A stretch of 35,098 bases of DNA, from positions 1-35,098 of the IMG/VR virus record IMGVR_UViG_3300044980_000225; one strand, given 5' to 3'. The DNA comes from a virus. Numbering within the stretch: the stretch's first letter is position 1; every line of letters starts with the position of its first letter. This document shows, one piece after another, positions 15,898 to 23,470 of the stretch. The notes below the pieces were generated by a model. It was given only the letters and a program-made list of their open reading frames with translations, made no database searches and was not told where the DNA came from. Position numbers and translations under genes: made by a program.

Positions 15898-17244
15898 CTA
15901 TAATTGGACTAGGTTAGCAACCTCGGATAAAACATCACACACATCATTTGCTGAACTATGATCCCTAATGCCTAGAAGTTGTCTAAACTCTTGAGCCTTC
16001 GATTGTAAACGAGTAAATCGTTCAGGCTGATTAACACGAATATGTTCTGTTTCTTGATCAGAACGCTGCTTATAACGCAGACATGCTTCTTGAGAGAACT
16101 GCTTTAAAATCTCTTCATTGCGCTGTATCTTTTCAGGATCACGCTGTTTTTCTGTTATTTTGCGTGTTTGCCTGGTTGGGTTCTTAAAAATTGGTCTTAA
16201 AACCGGTTTAAACCCTACATCAATAAATGGCCCTTCATCTGGCATTGCATGCTGAGTTGCTAATCTAATCATGTCTTTCCAGTTAATTTCAATCATATTT
16301 TCTTTACAATATGCTTCACATATTGCACGAAAATATTTGAACACGTTGTCTATTTTCTTTCCAGCCGACAAGACACTGAGGACCTGGTTGTCTGCATATT
16401 CAATAGCCTGGTCTGGATAACAACAGAGCCTAATCTGTCCCCATATCGTCACTTTCATCGATTGTAATCGACTTGTTACGGATACTGTTTCTGGTATTTT
16501 TGGCTGCATTACGAACATCTCCTTTTTTATGGATGGCTGTTTGTTTGCTGGGTCTTTTTTTTCTGGGCTGATATTTTCCGGACAAGTATTTTCTAAACCA
16601 GGACCAGGAAACCTGGTTTCCATGTCACAATCATCAAAATCAAAGGGCACATAGCTGGTGAGCGTCATCACTTCATCGCATTTTTCTAAAGCTGCATTTT
16701 CTGTATATATATTACCTATTATATTGCGGGACATTTTTAAAGAATCTGCTTTCAAATGAGATACCTTAGTAATATCTGTTTTCATATACAGTAGTCGATT
16801 ATTATACATAATTTGAGCTTCATTTTTTTGACGTGATAATCGTGCATCATGGAGCTGAGGCAATAAGTGTCTTAATGCAATACGAATCTGGGCATTGAAA
16901 AATAATTCGTTAATGTGATAGGTGTGTGCTTCTTTATGACGGCGTACAATCGTGATATGCCCCCATCTTTCCATTTCATTCACAATCCGCGATACATGCT
17001 TGACCGATAAGTTCATACCACGTGCTTTGCTGATCGTTTGCCGCCCCAGCTTTGGAATGAACCCCTGATTGTGAATATATAACAGAAAATCTAATACGCG
17101 GGCAGCACCTTTTCGGCGTAATTTTGATGACAATGCGTATTTACCAAGACAATCTTCAATAAAATTTAATATTTCTGAAGAATCTGAAAATTTCTCTTGA
17201 CGAATCGGGAATGTATGTGTATTATTATTAATAATTAATGACAT
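15898..17244 (-). CDS. Replication initiator-like winged-helix protein
   Basis: A 448-residue protein. Residues 36-115 (LRRKGAARVLDFLLYIHNQGF, QTISKARGMNLSVKHVSRIV, EMERWGHITIVRRH) form a winged helix of the kind found at the N-terminus of phage O-type and plasmid replication initiators. The middle is variable and Lys/Pro-rich. A conserved-looking C-terminal helical block (DNVFKYFRAICEAYCKEN, WKDMIRLATQHAMPDEGPF) could recruit host replication proteins. No polymerase, helicase or primase gene is visible, so loading of the host replisome is the likely task. Tandem 10-bp repeats lie just upstream (17253-17272). The SD at ATG 17244 is weak. Confidence 0.6.
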   Translation of the reverse strand: MSLIINNNTHTFPIRQEKFSDSSEILNFIEDCLGKYALSSKLRRKGAARVLDFLLYIHNQGFIPKLGRQTISKARGMNLSVKHVSRIVNEMERWGHITIVRRHKEAHTYHINELFFNAQIRIALRHLLPQLHDARLSRQKNEAQIMYNNRLLYMKTDITKVSHLKADSLKMSRNIIGNIYTENAALEKCDEVMTLTSYVPFDFDDCDMETRFPGPGLENTCPENISPEKKDPANKQPSIKKEMFVMQPKIPETVSVTSRLQSMKVTIWGQIRLCCYPDQAIEYADNQVLSVLSAGKKIDNVFKYFRAICEAYCKENMIEINWKDMIRLATQHAMPDEGPFIDVGFKPVLRPIFKNPTRQTRKITEKQRDPEKIQRNEEILKQFSQEACLRYKQRSDQETEHIRVNQPERFTRLQSKAQEFRQLLGIRDHSSANDVCDVLSEVANLVQL

Positions 17245-17252
17245 TTATATTT

Positions 17253-17272
17253 CCAGATTTGTCCAGATTTGT
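17253..17272. repeat. Tandem 10-bp repeat upstream of the initiator gene
   Basis: CCAGATTTGT occurs twice head to tail, directly before the initiator start codon. Its position beside a winged-helix initiator gene suggests iterons or an autoregulatory operator. With only two copies the evidence is thin. Confidence 0.4.
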
Positions 17273-17287
17273 CTTCTACATGTTTGA

Positions 17288-17476
17288 TTATATATTTTCA
17301 TTATATTCCTTGTATAGGGGATAAAAATTTAACGATTTTTGCATAAACGGGTTATTAAAAGTAGCCCGTTTGTGTTTTTTTCTATACTGACTTAACAAAC
17401 AATCGTTTTTTTCGAGAATATATCGATCACCCATTAATTTCTTACTGGACCTCCTGTCCCTCGTAAGCATATACAT
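17288..17476 (-). CDS. Small basic hypothetical protein
   Basis: An open frame of 62 residues from ATG 17476; an internal start MGDRYILEKND would give 48 residues. AGGAGG lies 15-16 bases before that internal ATG, which is farther than usual, so the start is unsure. The product is basic (SQYRKKHKRATFNNPFMQK) with no recognised domain. It fills a space between two clear genes on the same strand, and its amino-acid composition looks coding, but the call is tentative. Confidence 0.45.
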   Translation of the reverse strand: MYMLTRDRRSSKKLMGDRYILEKNDCLLSQYRKKHKRATFNNPFMQKSLNFYPLYKEYNENI

Positions 17477-17491
17477 ATTATATCCGTATCT

Positions 17492-18277
17492 TTAATCTTT
17501 CAAGATCTTAGTTAGATTACTTTCTAAATCTTGCCATGAATTTAATAATTCTTCAATCGCTTTTCTCTTATCGTGACATCTTTTTTCTTCATCATGATAT
17601 TTTTGTTGCAATATTCGTAGTGCATCTATGCGATTTAAAACAGCTTCTTGCAGCAATTTTTCAGCAGCTACCTCTTTTACTGCGATTGATTTTATAGAAG
17701 TCTCTGGTATTGCAATTATTTCATCAATTAATTTTTCTTCAATGACATCAGTAGCAATTGTTACGGGCGATATGATTGGAATCATCGATTGATCGCTATT
17801 CCTTTCTATTTTTTTCCTTCCCCTTTTTTTATAGCGTTTAAATTGTTGATTATATGCTTTTATCTGCGCCAATACATCACTAAATTTACCCCAATAACAA
17901 TTATCCGGACCAAAATCAGCAGATAAATCGCGGCGAGCCAATGCATATCCTTCTGGCCGCGAACCCATATCTTTTATAAAATTGTGTATATTATGCCAAC
18001 GCTCGACTACCTTTATACCTTTACCACCAAAATCACTCCAATCTTTGTGTTTTGGATTTTTACATTTATCAATTACATTTATCCATACATTATATAATGT
18101 ATGGGACGACATACCGTGTTTTGTGGTACCACTACATTTACGACATTGTTTACTCATTTTTTGTGGATTTACCTCAGACATATGTCTCACCGATGCCGTT
18201 CCACATTTACATATGCATCGGTAAAAATTGCCAATCCGTTCTTTAACGGTCCAATTATTAATTATAGTGCCAATCAT
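17492..18277 (-). CDS. Zinc-ribbon plus HNH-like (HGM/'NCxW') putative endonuclease
   Basis: A 261-residue protein with SD AAGGAT before ATG 18277. Residues 1-50 carry the zinc-ribbon module (CICKCG ... CRKC) shared with two other genes here. Residues 53-130 (HGMSSHTLYNVWINVIDKCKN, GGKGIKVVERWHNIHNF, DMGSRPEGYALARRD, GPDNCYWGK) match a common phage family related to HNH/homing endonucleases, in which the final 'D/G-x-x-x-x-N-C-x-W' segment belongs to the metal site. The classical catalytic His is not obvious, so nuclease activity is uncertain. The C-terminal ~110 residues are helical and charged (coiled coil). It could be a free-standing homing-type enzyme or a DNA-binding factor. Confidence 0.6.
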   Translation of the reverse strand: MIGTIINNWTVKERIGNFYRCICKCGTASVRHMSEVNPQKMSKQCRKCSGTTKHGMSSHTLYNVWINVIDKCKNPKHKDWSDFGGKGIKVVERWHNIHNFIKDMGSRPEGYALARRDLSADFGPDNCYWGKFSDVLAQIKAYNQQFKRYKKRGRKKIERNSDQSMIPIISPVTIATDVIEEKLIDEIIAIPETSIKSIAVKEVAAEKLLQEAVLNRIDALRILQQKYHDEEKRCHDKRKAIEELLNSWQDLESNLTKILKD

Positions 18278-18291
18278 GAATGATATCCTTC

Positions 18292-18501
18292 TTAGTAATT
18301 ACTACGATTGTCGTGTAAAAATTTTTCTATCAAACAACGAATCTTTATACGTGGTTCATATTTTTCTCGTATAATATTGGTCAATGTTCCTCGGCATATT
18401 CCTATTTTTTTAGCAATTTCATCGGTGCCCATTGGATTTTTCATCATCCACTGCCATAATCGATTGCCGATATCCGTCTTTTGTATGTTTCTCTTTTTCA
18501 T
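18292..18501 (-). CDS. Small Cro/CI-type HTH regulator
   Basis: The start is ATG 18501 (MKKRNIQKTDIGNRLWQWM) with AAAGG close upstream; the longer frame to 18555 would run through promoter sequence. The product is 69 residues. Residues 25-55 (TDEIAKKIGICRGTLTNII) form a clear helix-turn-helix of the lambda repressor/Cro class. It faces the early + operon across a region holding a 26-bp palindrome (18563-18588), which is its likely operator. It would repress its own promoter and the divergent early promoter. No integrase is seen, so it may control timing rather than lysogeny. Confidence 0.75.
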   Translation of the reverse strand: MKKRNIQKTDIGNRLWQWMMKNPMGTDEIAKKIGICRGTLTNIIREKYEPRIKIRCLIEKFLHDNRSNY

Positions 18502-18526
18502 CTGAGCCTTTCTCGCTATACATAAC

Positions 18527-18555
18527 ATATTTATAACATATATATATAATGTCAA
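18527..18555 (-). promoter_or_regulatory. Candidate leftward promoter for HTH gene
   Basis: On the minus strand TTGACA (complement of 18550-18555) is followed after 16-17 bases by TAAATA/AAATAT. A second TTGACA (complement of 18569-18574) followed by ATTATA with an 18-base spacer is an alternative. The region is very AT-rich, so the exact -10 is uncertain. Confidence 0.45.
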
Positions 18556-18588
18556 AGATATTTATTAATGTCAATGTTGACATTAATA
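18548..18588. promoter_or_regulatory. Operator: 26-bp perfect palindrome plus an extra half-site
   Basis: Arms of 12 bp (TATTAATGTCAA and its complement) flank a central TG at 18563-18588. A third AATGTCAA half-site lies at 18548-18555 in the same orientation as the left arm, 19 bp away. The palindrome includes the -35 hexamers of both divergent promoters, so a dimeric repressor bound here would block both directions. Confidence 0.7.
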
Positions 18589-18604
18589 TTCATAATGATA
18601 CAAT
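18577..18604 (+). promoter_or_regulatory. Early rightward promoter
   Basis: TTGACA (18577-18582), 16-bp spacer, TACAAT (18599-18604): a strong sigma-70-type promoter about 50 bases before the first early gene. Its -35 lies inside the palindromic operator. Confidence 0.65.
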
Positions 18605-18654
18605 TAAAGACAATAAATTAAAAACTTTTCTTATACTTATACCAGGATCAATAC

Positions 18655-19044
18655 ATGGAAAATAAAAATTGTTTCGCTTCCGATAGATTCCGTAGAGAAT
18701 TACCAACACACATGAACGAGTTTCTCGATGCAGAAATAAAGATATGGGTAGATCGGTTTAGAGATTGTATATTTGAAGAAAATCCCGCATCACTTGACGC
18801 AGTATACGATGCAGTTTGTGGCGCCATAACAAATACACAAGCAAATACACCAGATAAAGTATTCATCATCATGAAAGACTTGGCTACGGCAACGGTATCT
18901 AAAGCAGCGGTAGATTTTGCTCATCACCATTTTAAGCATGTTGAACATTCCCAAGAAAATGGTACCTCATTAGAACAGGCGCACAAAGTATTGGAACGTG
19001 TAAAGGAAAATATAACTCGTAACAAAAAAGCTGAGTGTATCTAA
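18655..19044 (+). CDS. First early-operon protein, unknown
   Basis: A 129-residue protein starting at ATG 18655 with AGGA eight bases upstream. It is a soluble helical protein (LPTHMNEFLDAEIKIWVDRF, KVFIIMKDLATATVSKAAVDFAHH). It ends with a charged coiled-coil-like tail. I do not recognise the family. As the first gene under the repressed early promoter it is likely made immediately after infection, so a host-takeover or anti-defence function is possible but unproven. Its stop overlaps the next start by one base. Confidence 0.6.
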   Translation: MENKNCFASDRFRRELPTHMNEFLDAEIKIWVDRFRDCIFEENPASLDAVYDAVCGAITNTQANTPDKVFIIMKDLATATVSKAAVDFAHHHFKHVEHSQENGTSLEQAHKVLERVKENITRNKKAECI

Positions 19045-19343
19045 TGTCTTGTAAAATTTCAGAACATTATTATGAATCAAAATGGTCAAAATATTCCGAT
19101 ATTCCGAGTTTGCTCGTACAAGCAGAATATGCCGCCAATATTCATGATATAGAAACACAGCTAAATTCTATAAAAAAAGCAGTTATAATTTATGAAGAAC
19201 TTCTCCAAGAAGAGTATGAACTTCTTTTCCATGATTACGAAGCAGAATATGGCTGGACATTACCTGCTTTAGACTGGTGGAGAGAAGCATTGAAGCAAAA
19301 AGGCAAAGAATCATGCATTATAAAACACCATTCACTCGATTGA
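19044..19343 (+). CDS. Early-operon hypothetical protein
   Basis: A 99-residue protein from ATG 19044, overlapping the previous stop (TAATG), suggesting coupled translation. It is mostly helical and acidic (LLVQAEYAANIHDIETQLNSI, YEELLQEEYELLFHDYEAEYGW). No family recognised. Its 3' end overlaps the next gene by 31 bases. Confidence 0.55.
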   Translation: MSCKISEHYYESKWSKYSDIPSLLVQAEYAANIHDIETQLNSIKKAVIIYEELLQEEYELLFHDYEAEYGWTLPALDWWREALKQKGKESCIIKHHSLD

Positions 19344-19936
19344 AGCGTCCCAAAAAAAAGATAGACAACTGGGTGGGAAAAATATTTGACATGTGGGAAA
19401 TTAAAGAAGTTGTTCGCGGTAAAAAAATGGTAATATGCCAATGCATTAACTGCGGCGAATTCGAAAAAAAATGCCCGTATGGATTAAAAAAAGACCAGAA
19501 ACATCGCTGTAATCGCTGCATTGAATTATCTTTTGTAGGAAAAAAATTTGGTCAATGGACCGTCATCAGTCCCGCACTAAAAAAAGATAAAGAGAAAATG
19601 TTTACCTGTCGGTGTTCCTGTGGAAACATTTCAACGCGCCGTGCATCATCATTAAAAAAAAAAGAATCAACACGATGCCAAGAATGTGCGTTCGAATCCA
19701 GAAGATTAAAAATAAATCAACTTGATATTATTGGTACACGTCTCAATAAAATACTATTTGCCGACATTGTAAAAGATAAAAATCGTACCAAATTAAAATG
19801 TATTTGCGATTGCGGCACTGATTTTTTAATTGATTTTAATTTTTTGAAATACATTCAGGGAATGGGATGCTTAGCATGTTCTAATAGATCTCGAAAAAAA
19901 GTAACAAATAATACTATCTTCAAAAAATATGGGTAA
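19313..19936 (+). CDS. Triple zinc-ribbon early protein
   Basis: I choose ATG 19313 (MHYKTPFTRLKRPKKK) because AAAGG lies about nine bases upstream; a GTG at 19277 has no SD. The product is 207 residues, with three tandem copies of one zinc-ribbon module. About residues 22-70: WVGKIFDMWEI with CQCINCG and CNRC. About 75-125: FVGKKFGQWTV with CRCSCG and CQEC. About 133-185: IIGTRLNKILF with CICDCG and CLAC. Each has two Cys pairs. The protein is strongly basic, fitting nucleic-acid binding. A protein made entirely of this module is unusual. Confidence 0.65.
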   Translation: MHYKTPFTRLKRPKKKIDNWVGKIFDMWEIKEVVRGKKMVICQCINCGEFEKKCPYGLKKDQKHRCNRCIELSFVGKKFGQWTVISPALKKDKEKMFTCRCSCGNISTRRASSLKKKESTRCQECAFESRRLKINQLDIIGTRLNKILFADIVKDKNRTKLKCICDCGTDFLIDFNFLKYIQGMGCLACSNRSRKKVTNNTIFKKYG

Positions 19937-19940
19937 AAAT

Positions 19941-20270
19941 ATGAATAAAAAAGAATTTCTATTATTGTTCGATGAATACGTAGAAATAATTATTCAGGAT
20001 CTTAGATACAACATAGAAAATAAAGAAAATAAAGAAATACTTATGAAAACATTTTTCTTCCCTATTATGAACAAAGTGTCAGAAGAAATGAAAAAAGATG
20101 ATTTTTTAGAAAAAATATTACGATTTTATACACTTTTAGCAGTATTAGATATTAGTGGACGGATGATTCAAAAAATAGGTCAAACTTTAATTAAAAAATT
20201 TGATAATGAAAATACAAAAGATTTAGCTGAATTTGCACGTACTATTTTAAATACATGTACCCATGAATAA
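19941..20270 (+). CDS. Early-operon helical protein, unknown
   Basis: A 109-residue protein from ATG 19941 (MNKKEFLLLFDEYVEIII); another ATG at 19929 would add four residues and overlap the preceding stop. Neither start has a strong SD. It is helical and charged, with KVSEEMKKDDFLEKILRFY and a C-terminal helix. No family recognised. Confidence 0.5.
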   Translation: MNKKEFLLLFDEYVEIIIQDLRYNIENKENKEILMKTFFFPIMNKVSEEMKKDDFLEKILRFYTLLAVLDISGRMIQKIGQTLIKKFDNENTKDLAEFARTILNTCTHE

Positions 20271-20361
20271 TGTAATTAATAATAATATAATAATAACCTG
20301 TATTTTTATTGCATTATTTCACGTTGCAGTCGTATTAATAGGTAAATACTTATCATCATAA
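20263..20361 (+). CDS. Tiny single-pass membrane peptide, 32 residues
   Basis: ATG 20263 to TAA 20359-20361, overlapping the previous gene's end by 8 bases and ending 10 bases before the ERF start. The product begins MNNVIN, followed by a hydrophobic helix (IIITCIFIALFHVAVVLIG) and a short polar end. No SD is visible, so expression would rely on coupling to the upstream gene. The hydrophobic character and exact fit between genes favour a real ORF, but AT-rich DNA can produce this by chance. Confidence 0.4.
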   Translation: MNNVINNNIIITCIFIALFHVAVVLIGKYLSS

Positions 20362-20371
20362 AGAGAACATT

Positions 20372-20995
20372 ATGAACGAATATAAATCAACAGAGTTAAA
20401 CGAAATATTCTCCGCCTTATCAAAAGCTCAAGAAGAAATAAAAGTTGCTGTTAAGGATGCAAATAATCCGTTTTTTAAATCAAAATATGCAAACTTACAA
20501 GCGGTTATTGAATCTTCACGTCCTGCTTTGTGTAAAAATAATCTTGCCGTAACCCAGCAAATTATCCCCAATGAACAGGGGATAGATTATTTAGTCACCA
20601 CACTTTGTCATAGTTCAGGCCAATGGATATCGTCTTCCATGAAAATTAATCCAGCAAAAGCAGACATGCAATCTCTTGGTTCATCTATTACCTATGCAAG
20701 ACGTTATTCATATGCTAGCTTGGTTGGCGTATATGACGGGGAAGAAGATGATGATGGTACAATGGCATGCGCACCATCAGTAACCCATACTAGCCGATCA
20801 GTACAACCATCGCTTTTATCTGAAGATCAGGTCGATATACTTGAAATCGAATTGCGCGGATATCCTACCGTAAAGCAGTCTTTATTAAATATGCTCAATA
20901 TATCCGACTTAAAATTTATGGAAAAAGTACTCTTTAATGATATGCTGAAAAAAGTACGAGAAATAATTGCTGGTCATGTATCTGCCAAAAAATGA
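20372..20995 (+). CDS. erf: ERF-family single-strand annealing protein
   Basis: A 207-residue protein with SD AAAGAGAAC before ATG 20372. The ERF core covers residues 8-130: LNEIFSALSKAQEEIKVAVKD, NPFFKSKYANLQAVIE, QSLGSSITYARRYSYASLVGV and YDGEEDDDG. ERF proteins coat single-stranded DNA and anneal complementary strands, promoting circularisation and concatemer formation. The acidic EEDDDG after the core is typical. The C-terminal ~70 residues are variable and helical. It works in the same pathway as the RusA resolvase on the other strand. The stop TGA is followed directly by TAA. Confidence 0.9.
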   Translation: MNEYKSTELNEIFSALSKAQEEIKVAVKDANNPFFKSKYANLQAVIESSRPALCKNNLAVTQQIIPNEQGIDYLVTTLCHSSGQWISSSMKINPAKADMQSLGSSITYARRYSYASLVGVYDGEEDDDGTMACAPSVTHTSRSVQPSLLSEDQVDILEIELRGYPTVKQSLLNMLNISDLKFMEKVLFNDMLKKVREIIAGHVSAKK

Positions 20996-21018
20996 TAAAG
21001 CATTTTACGGGAGTAATT

Positions 21019-21291
21019 ATGAACGATCGACATTATTTTTTACCTAATCGATTCAATAAAGAACCTTATTTGACTATATGGTGGATGGAAGATCCAAAAG
21101 ATACTCTATGCTTCATACAAATGAGTGAAGATGATCAAAAACCAAATTGGGTACGTTTTGGAGATGTATTAGAAATGCTTGTACGTCATGTACGTGATTT
21201 TGAAAATACTATTTTGAAAGATGTGATACACGTATTGAAATTTCATGAATGTATTTCTGCTGATTTCTTAAAGAAATATTTAACAGATTAA
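21019..21291 (+). CDS. Small early-operon protein, unknown
   Basis: A 90-residue protein. ATG 21019 (MNDRHYFLPNRFNKEPYLT) has GGGAG seven bases upstream; an ATG at 20992 overlapping the ERF stop has no SD. It is soluble, with conserved-looking IWWMEDPKDTLCFIQMSEDD and WVRFGDVLEMLVRHV. Last gene of the + early operon, followed by hairpins. No family recognised. Confidence 0.6.
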   Translation: MNDRHYFLPNRFNKEPYLTIWWMEDPKDTLCFIQMSEDDQKPNWVRFGDVLEMLVRHVRDFENTILKDVIHVLKFHECISADFLKKYLTD

Positions 21292-21302
21292 TTATCTAAG
21301 GA

Positions 21303-21328
21303 TGGCGCAGAACTTAAAAACTGCGCCA
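21303..21328. terminator. Convergent hairpin terminating early and late operons
   Basis: TGGCGCAG and CTGCGCCA form an 8-bp GC-rich stem around a 10-nt loop, between convergent genes ending at 21291 and 21374. Neither side has a strong T-run, so termination may need help. Confidence 0.6.
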
Positions 21329-21341
21329 GTGTTATATTCCA

Positions 21342-21358
21342 ATCTTCCACTAGAAGAT
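21342..21358. terminator. Second hairpin in the convergent gap
   Basis: ATCTTC, loop CACTA, GAAGAT. Short, AT-rich stem 16 bases after the fiber gene stop in the minus direction. Weak evidence on its own. Confidence 0.35.
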
Positions 21359-21373
21359 CATATGAAGTGTATA

Positions 21374-22360
21374 TTATGGAGATATATCTGTAAAGTAAGG
21401 TATATAAGCTACCGTTGTACCGACATATATTTTTATGAATCCTGCCTGCGCGCCAGGATTTGCTGATTGCGAATTAATAGACAATGTGCCTCCTCCAGGA
21501 ACATTCGCAACATTTACATTTGAAAATGAAGTTGATCCCGCTACACCAGCTGTATCCCCCGACGTTACCAATGTCGTGCCTGCTATAACTTCTGCACCTG
21601 CTAGTATTGCAGCGAGTCCATTTATCGGATCGGTAACGGTAAGGCCATATATCCCTGCACTAACTGCATTTATGGTCACCATGCCATTCTGATCAATAAC
21701 AACGCGCGTAAGATCGCCACTAACCGCATCAGGCGTCGTATTAAAACTCATGATACTTGGAACGCGCCCTGCTCCAATAGTACCCGTTGTTGCTACGAGA
21801 ATTTGAGCAGAGGATTGATTAGTGGTGCCATCAAATCCATTAAACTCAATAAATCCGAGAACATCGCCAGAATGAACCGCTCCTCCGCTTCTATTCTTAG
21901 TGAAAGATAATAAGCTAGAAATTCCGGTGTTTGATACATTAGTGGCAAATAAACTACCCGAAGAAGCTTGAATACTGCCTGCGGTGGTAATGATATCCCC
22001 ACCAGTTGTTAAAGATCCCGTCAATGCTACTGATGGATTAAGATTTACTGTAGCAGTATTGGCTACCGTATTCACCGTTATATTAGAGCCTCCAATGACA
22101 TTCAATACTTGACCTTCTTGTCCAATTTCAGCCCAAGTAGCTGCGCTACCATTAAGTGAAACCAGTATCCATATTGACTCGGTATGATTAGGTAATGTTT
22201 GCGTGTTTTGATTAATCCAAATATCACCAATACTAAAATTCTGACTGTCATTTACGGTGGGATCTGTTTGTTTGGTTATTACCTGTGCTGCGGGATTTGG
22301 TGAATTAACCCCTACGTATGCGAGTGGATTAAGACCATTTAATGCATCATTTATACTCAT
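21374..22360 (-). CDS. Tail-fiber-like structural protein
   Basis: A 328-residue protein with SD TAGGAAAT before ATG 22360. The N-terminus (residues 1-80: MSINDALNGLNPLAYVGVNS, then SIGDIWINQNTQT and WAEIG) is shared with the large fiber gene at 25638-27281 and is probably a virion-anchoring domain. The rest is low-complexity beta-helical sequence rich in Gly, Thr, Ser and Asn (TGGDIITTAGSIQASSGS), ending in a Gly-rich beta domain (SQSANPGAQAGFIKIYVGTT). Trimeric fiber architecture is likely. No catalytic or chaperone domain is visible. Confidence 0.65.
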   Translation of the reverse strand: MSINDALNGLNPLAYVGVNSPNPAAQVITKQTDPTVNDSQNFSIGDIWINQNTQTLPNHTESIWILVSLNGSAATWAEIGQEGQVLNVIGGSNITVNTVANTATVNLNPSVALTGSLTTGGDIITTAGSIQASSGSLFATNVSNTGISSLLSFTKNRSGGAVHSGDVLGFIEFNGFDGTTNQSSAQILVATTGTIGAGRVPSIMSFNTTPDAVSGDLTRVVIDQNGMVTINAVSAGIYGLTVTDPINGLAAILAGAEVIAGTTLVTSGDTAGVAGSTSFSNVNVANVPGGGTLSINSQSANPGAQAGFIKIYVGTTVAYIPYFTDISP

Positions 22361-22388
22361 GGCTATTTCCTATCAGTAGCAAACTACA

Positions 22389-22417
22389 GGGGCTCATAAA
22401 GGAGGAAAACGAGCCCC
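22389..22417 (-). terminator. Intercistronic hairpin between fiber genes
   Basis: GGGGCTC and GAGCCCC (7 bp, 15-nt loop), the same arms as the hairpin at 3535-3554. It lies between the S74 fiber stop and the next fiber start on the minus strand. There is no T-run, so an mRNA-stabilising or partial terminator role fits better. Confidence 0.5.
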
Positions 22418-22441
22418 ACACAGTAATAATTTTCAATGTTA

Positions 22442-23461
22442 CTATGACTTTTTTAAAAGTTCTACTTCATTTTTTAATTTAATTAATTCATTTAATAAAA
22501 GAGGTATGAGATCCATATATTTTACTGATTCAATGTGATTGTCTTTATTATAAGTCACCAAATCAGGCATAACTTCATTAACATCTTCAGCGATTAGACC
22601 TACTTGTGGCGTCTTTTTGGCGTCATTTTTAAAATTAAAAGTAACTGGTTTTAATTTTAAAATATCTGACGAAGCATCAGCCATATTTTGTATATTTTCT
22701 TTATATCTTACAGATGAAGATACCGTGCCAAGTTGTCCATTCAGTGAATCGACCAATACAGGAAGCGCGGTATTTACCGTAGTTACACCATAAATGCCTT
22801 GTATATAACATGATGTAGTGGAACTTGGTGTACCAATATAAGTCACACCGGTATCACCTGGATTTCCTCCCACACCAGTTCCTATAATGATATTATTTGA
22901 TTCCGCTCCTACATAATTTATACCAGCACTTCCGCCAATAGCTATATTGTCAGTGCCCGTTAAAACTTGAGCTAATGCAGTGCCACCGATAGCAATATTA
23001 GTTGAGCCAGTTCCATTTGCAGAAAGTGCTTGTGATCCTACTGCGACATTGGAACTTCCACCGTTACAACTTGTTAAAGTATTCCATCCAATACCAATGT
23101 TTTGTCCATCAGTTTGTGATGAATTAAGGGTATTGTAGCCAATAGCAACATTGAAGCTACCAGCACTTAGAGATGCTAAAGTACCAACACCAATTGCTAT
23201 ATTATTGGAACCACCGTTTAACCCATTTAATGCATTATATCCGACTGCTACATTGTTACTGTCGGCGGTGGTTGCTGAAAGCGCATTGCTTCCTATAGCA
23301 GTGTTTGCTGATCCACCGTTTATAGCTGACAAAGTATTATAACCAAGAGCAGTATTAAATGAATCTGCAGTACTACTTACCAGTGCGCTGTCTCCCAATG
23401 CGGTATTGCCACTTTGTCCTGGCACTGGATTATTTGAATTTATTGCGTTTTGAATAGCCAT
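22442..23461 (-). CDS. Tail fiber with YadA-like repeats and S74 intramolecular chaperone
   Basis: A 339-residue protein with SD TAGGAG before ATG 23461. Residues ~17-190 are about ten tandem repeats of roughly 16 residues with the core 'N-x-A-x-G-x-x-[TA]-L', as in the trimeric beta-roll head of YadA-like adhesins. The C-terminal ~95 residues (SSVRYKENIQNMADASSDIL, VTFNFKND, PQVGLIAEDVNEVMPDLV, YMDLIPLLLNELIKL) are a peptidase S74/endosialidase chaperone domain. In known fibers this domain drives trimer folding and then cuts itself off just before the Ser of the 'S-x-R-x-K' motif. Host-receptor binding is the likely role of the stalk/head. Confidence 0.85.
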   Translation of the reverse strand: MAIQNAINSNNPVPGQSGNTALGDSALVSSTADSFNTALGYNTLSAINGGSANTAIGSNALSATTADSNNVAVGYNALNGLNGGSNNIAIGVGTLASLSAGSFNVAIGYNTLNSSQTDGQNIGIGWNTLTSCNGGSSNVAVGSQALSANGTGSTNIAIGGTALAQVLTGTDNIAIGGSAGINYVGAESNNIIIGTGVGGNPGDTGVTYIGTPSSTTSCYIQGIYGVTTVNTALPVLVDSLNGQLGTVSSSVRYKENIQNMADASSDILKLKPVTFNFKNDAKKTPQVGLIAEDVNEVMPDLVTYNKDNHIESVKYMDLIPLLLNELIKLKNEVELLKKS

Positions 23462-23470
23462 TAAAATCTC

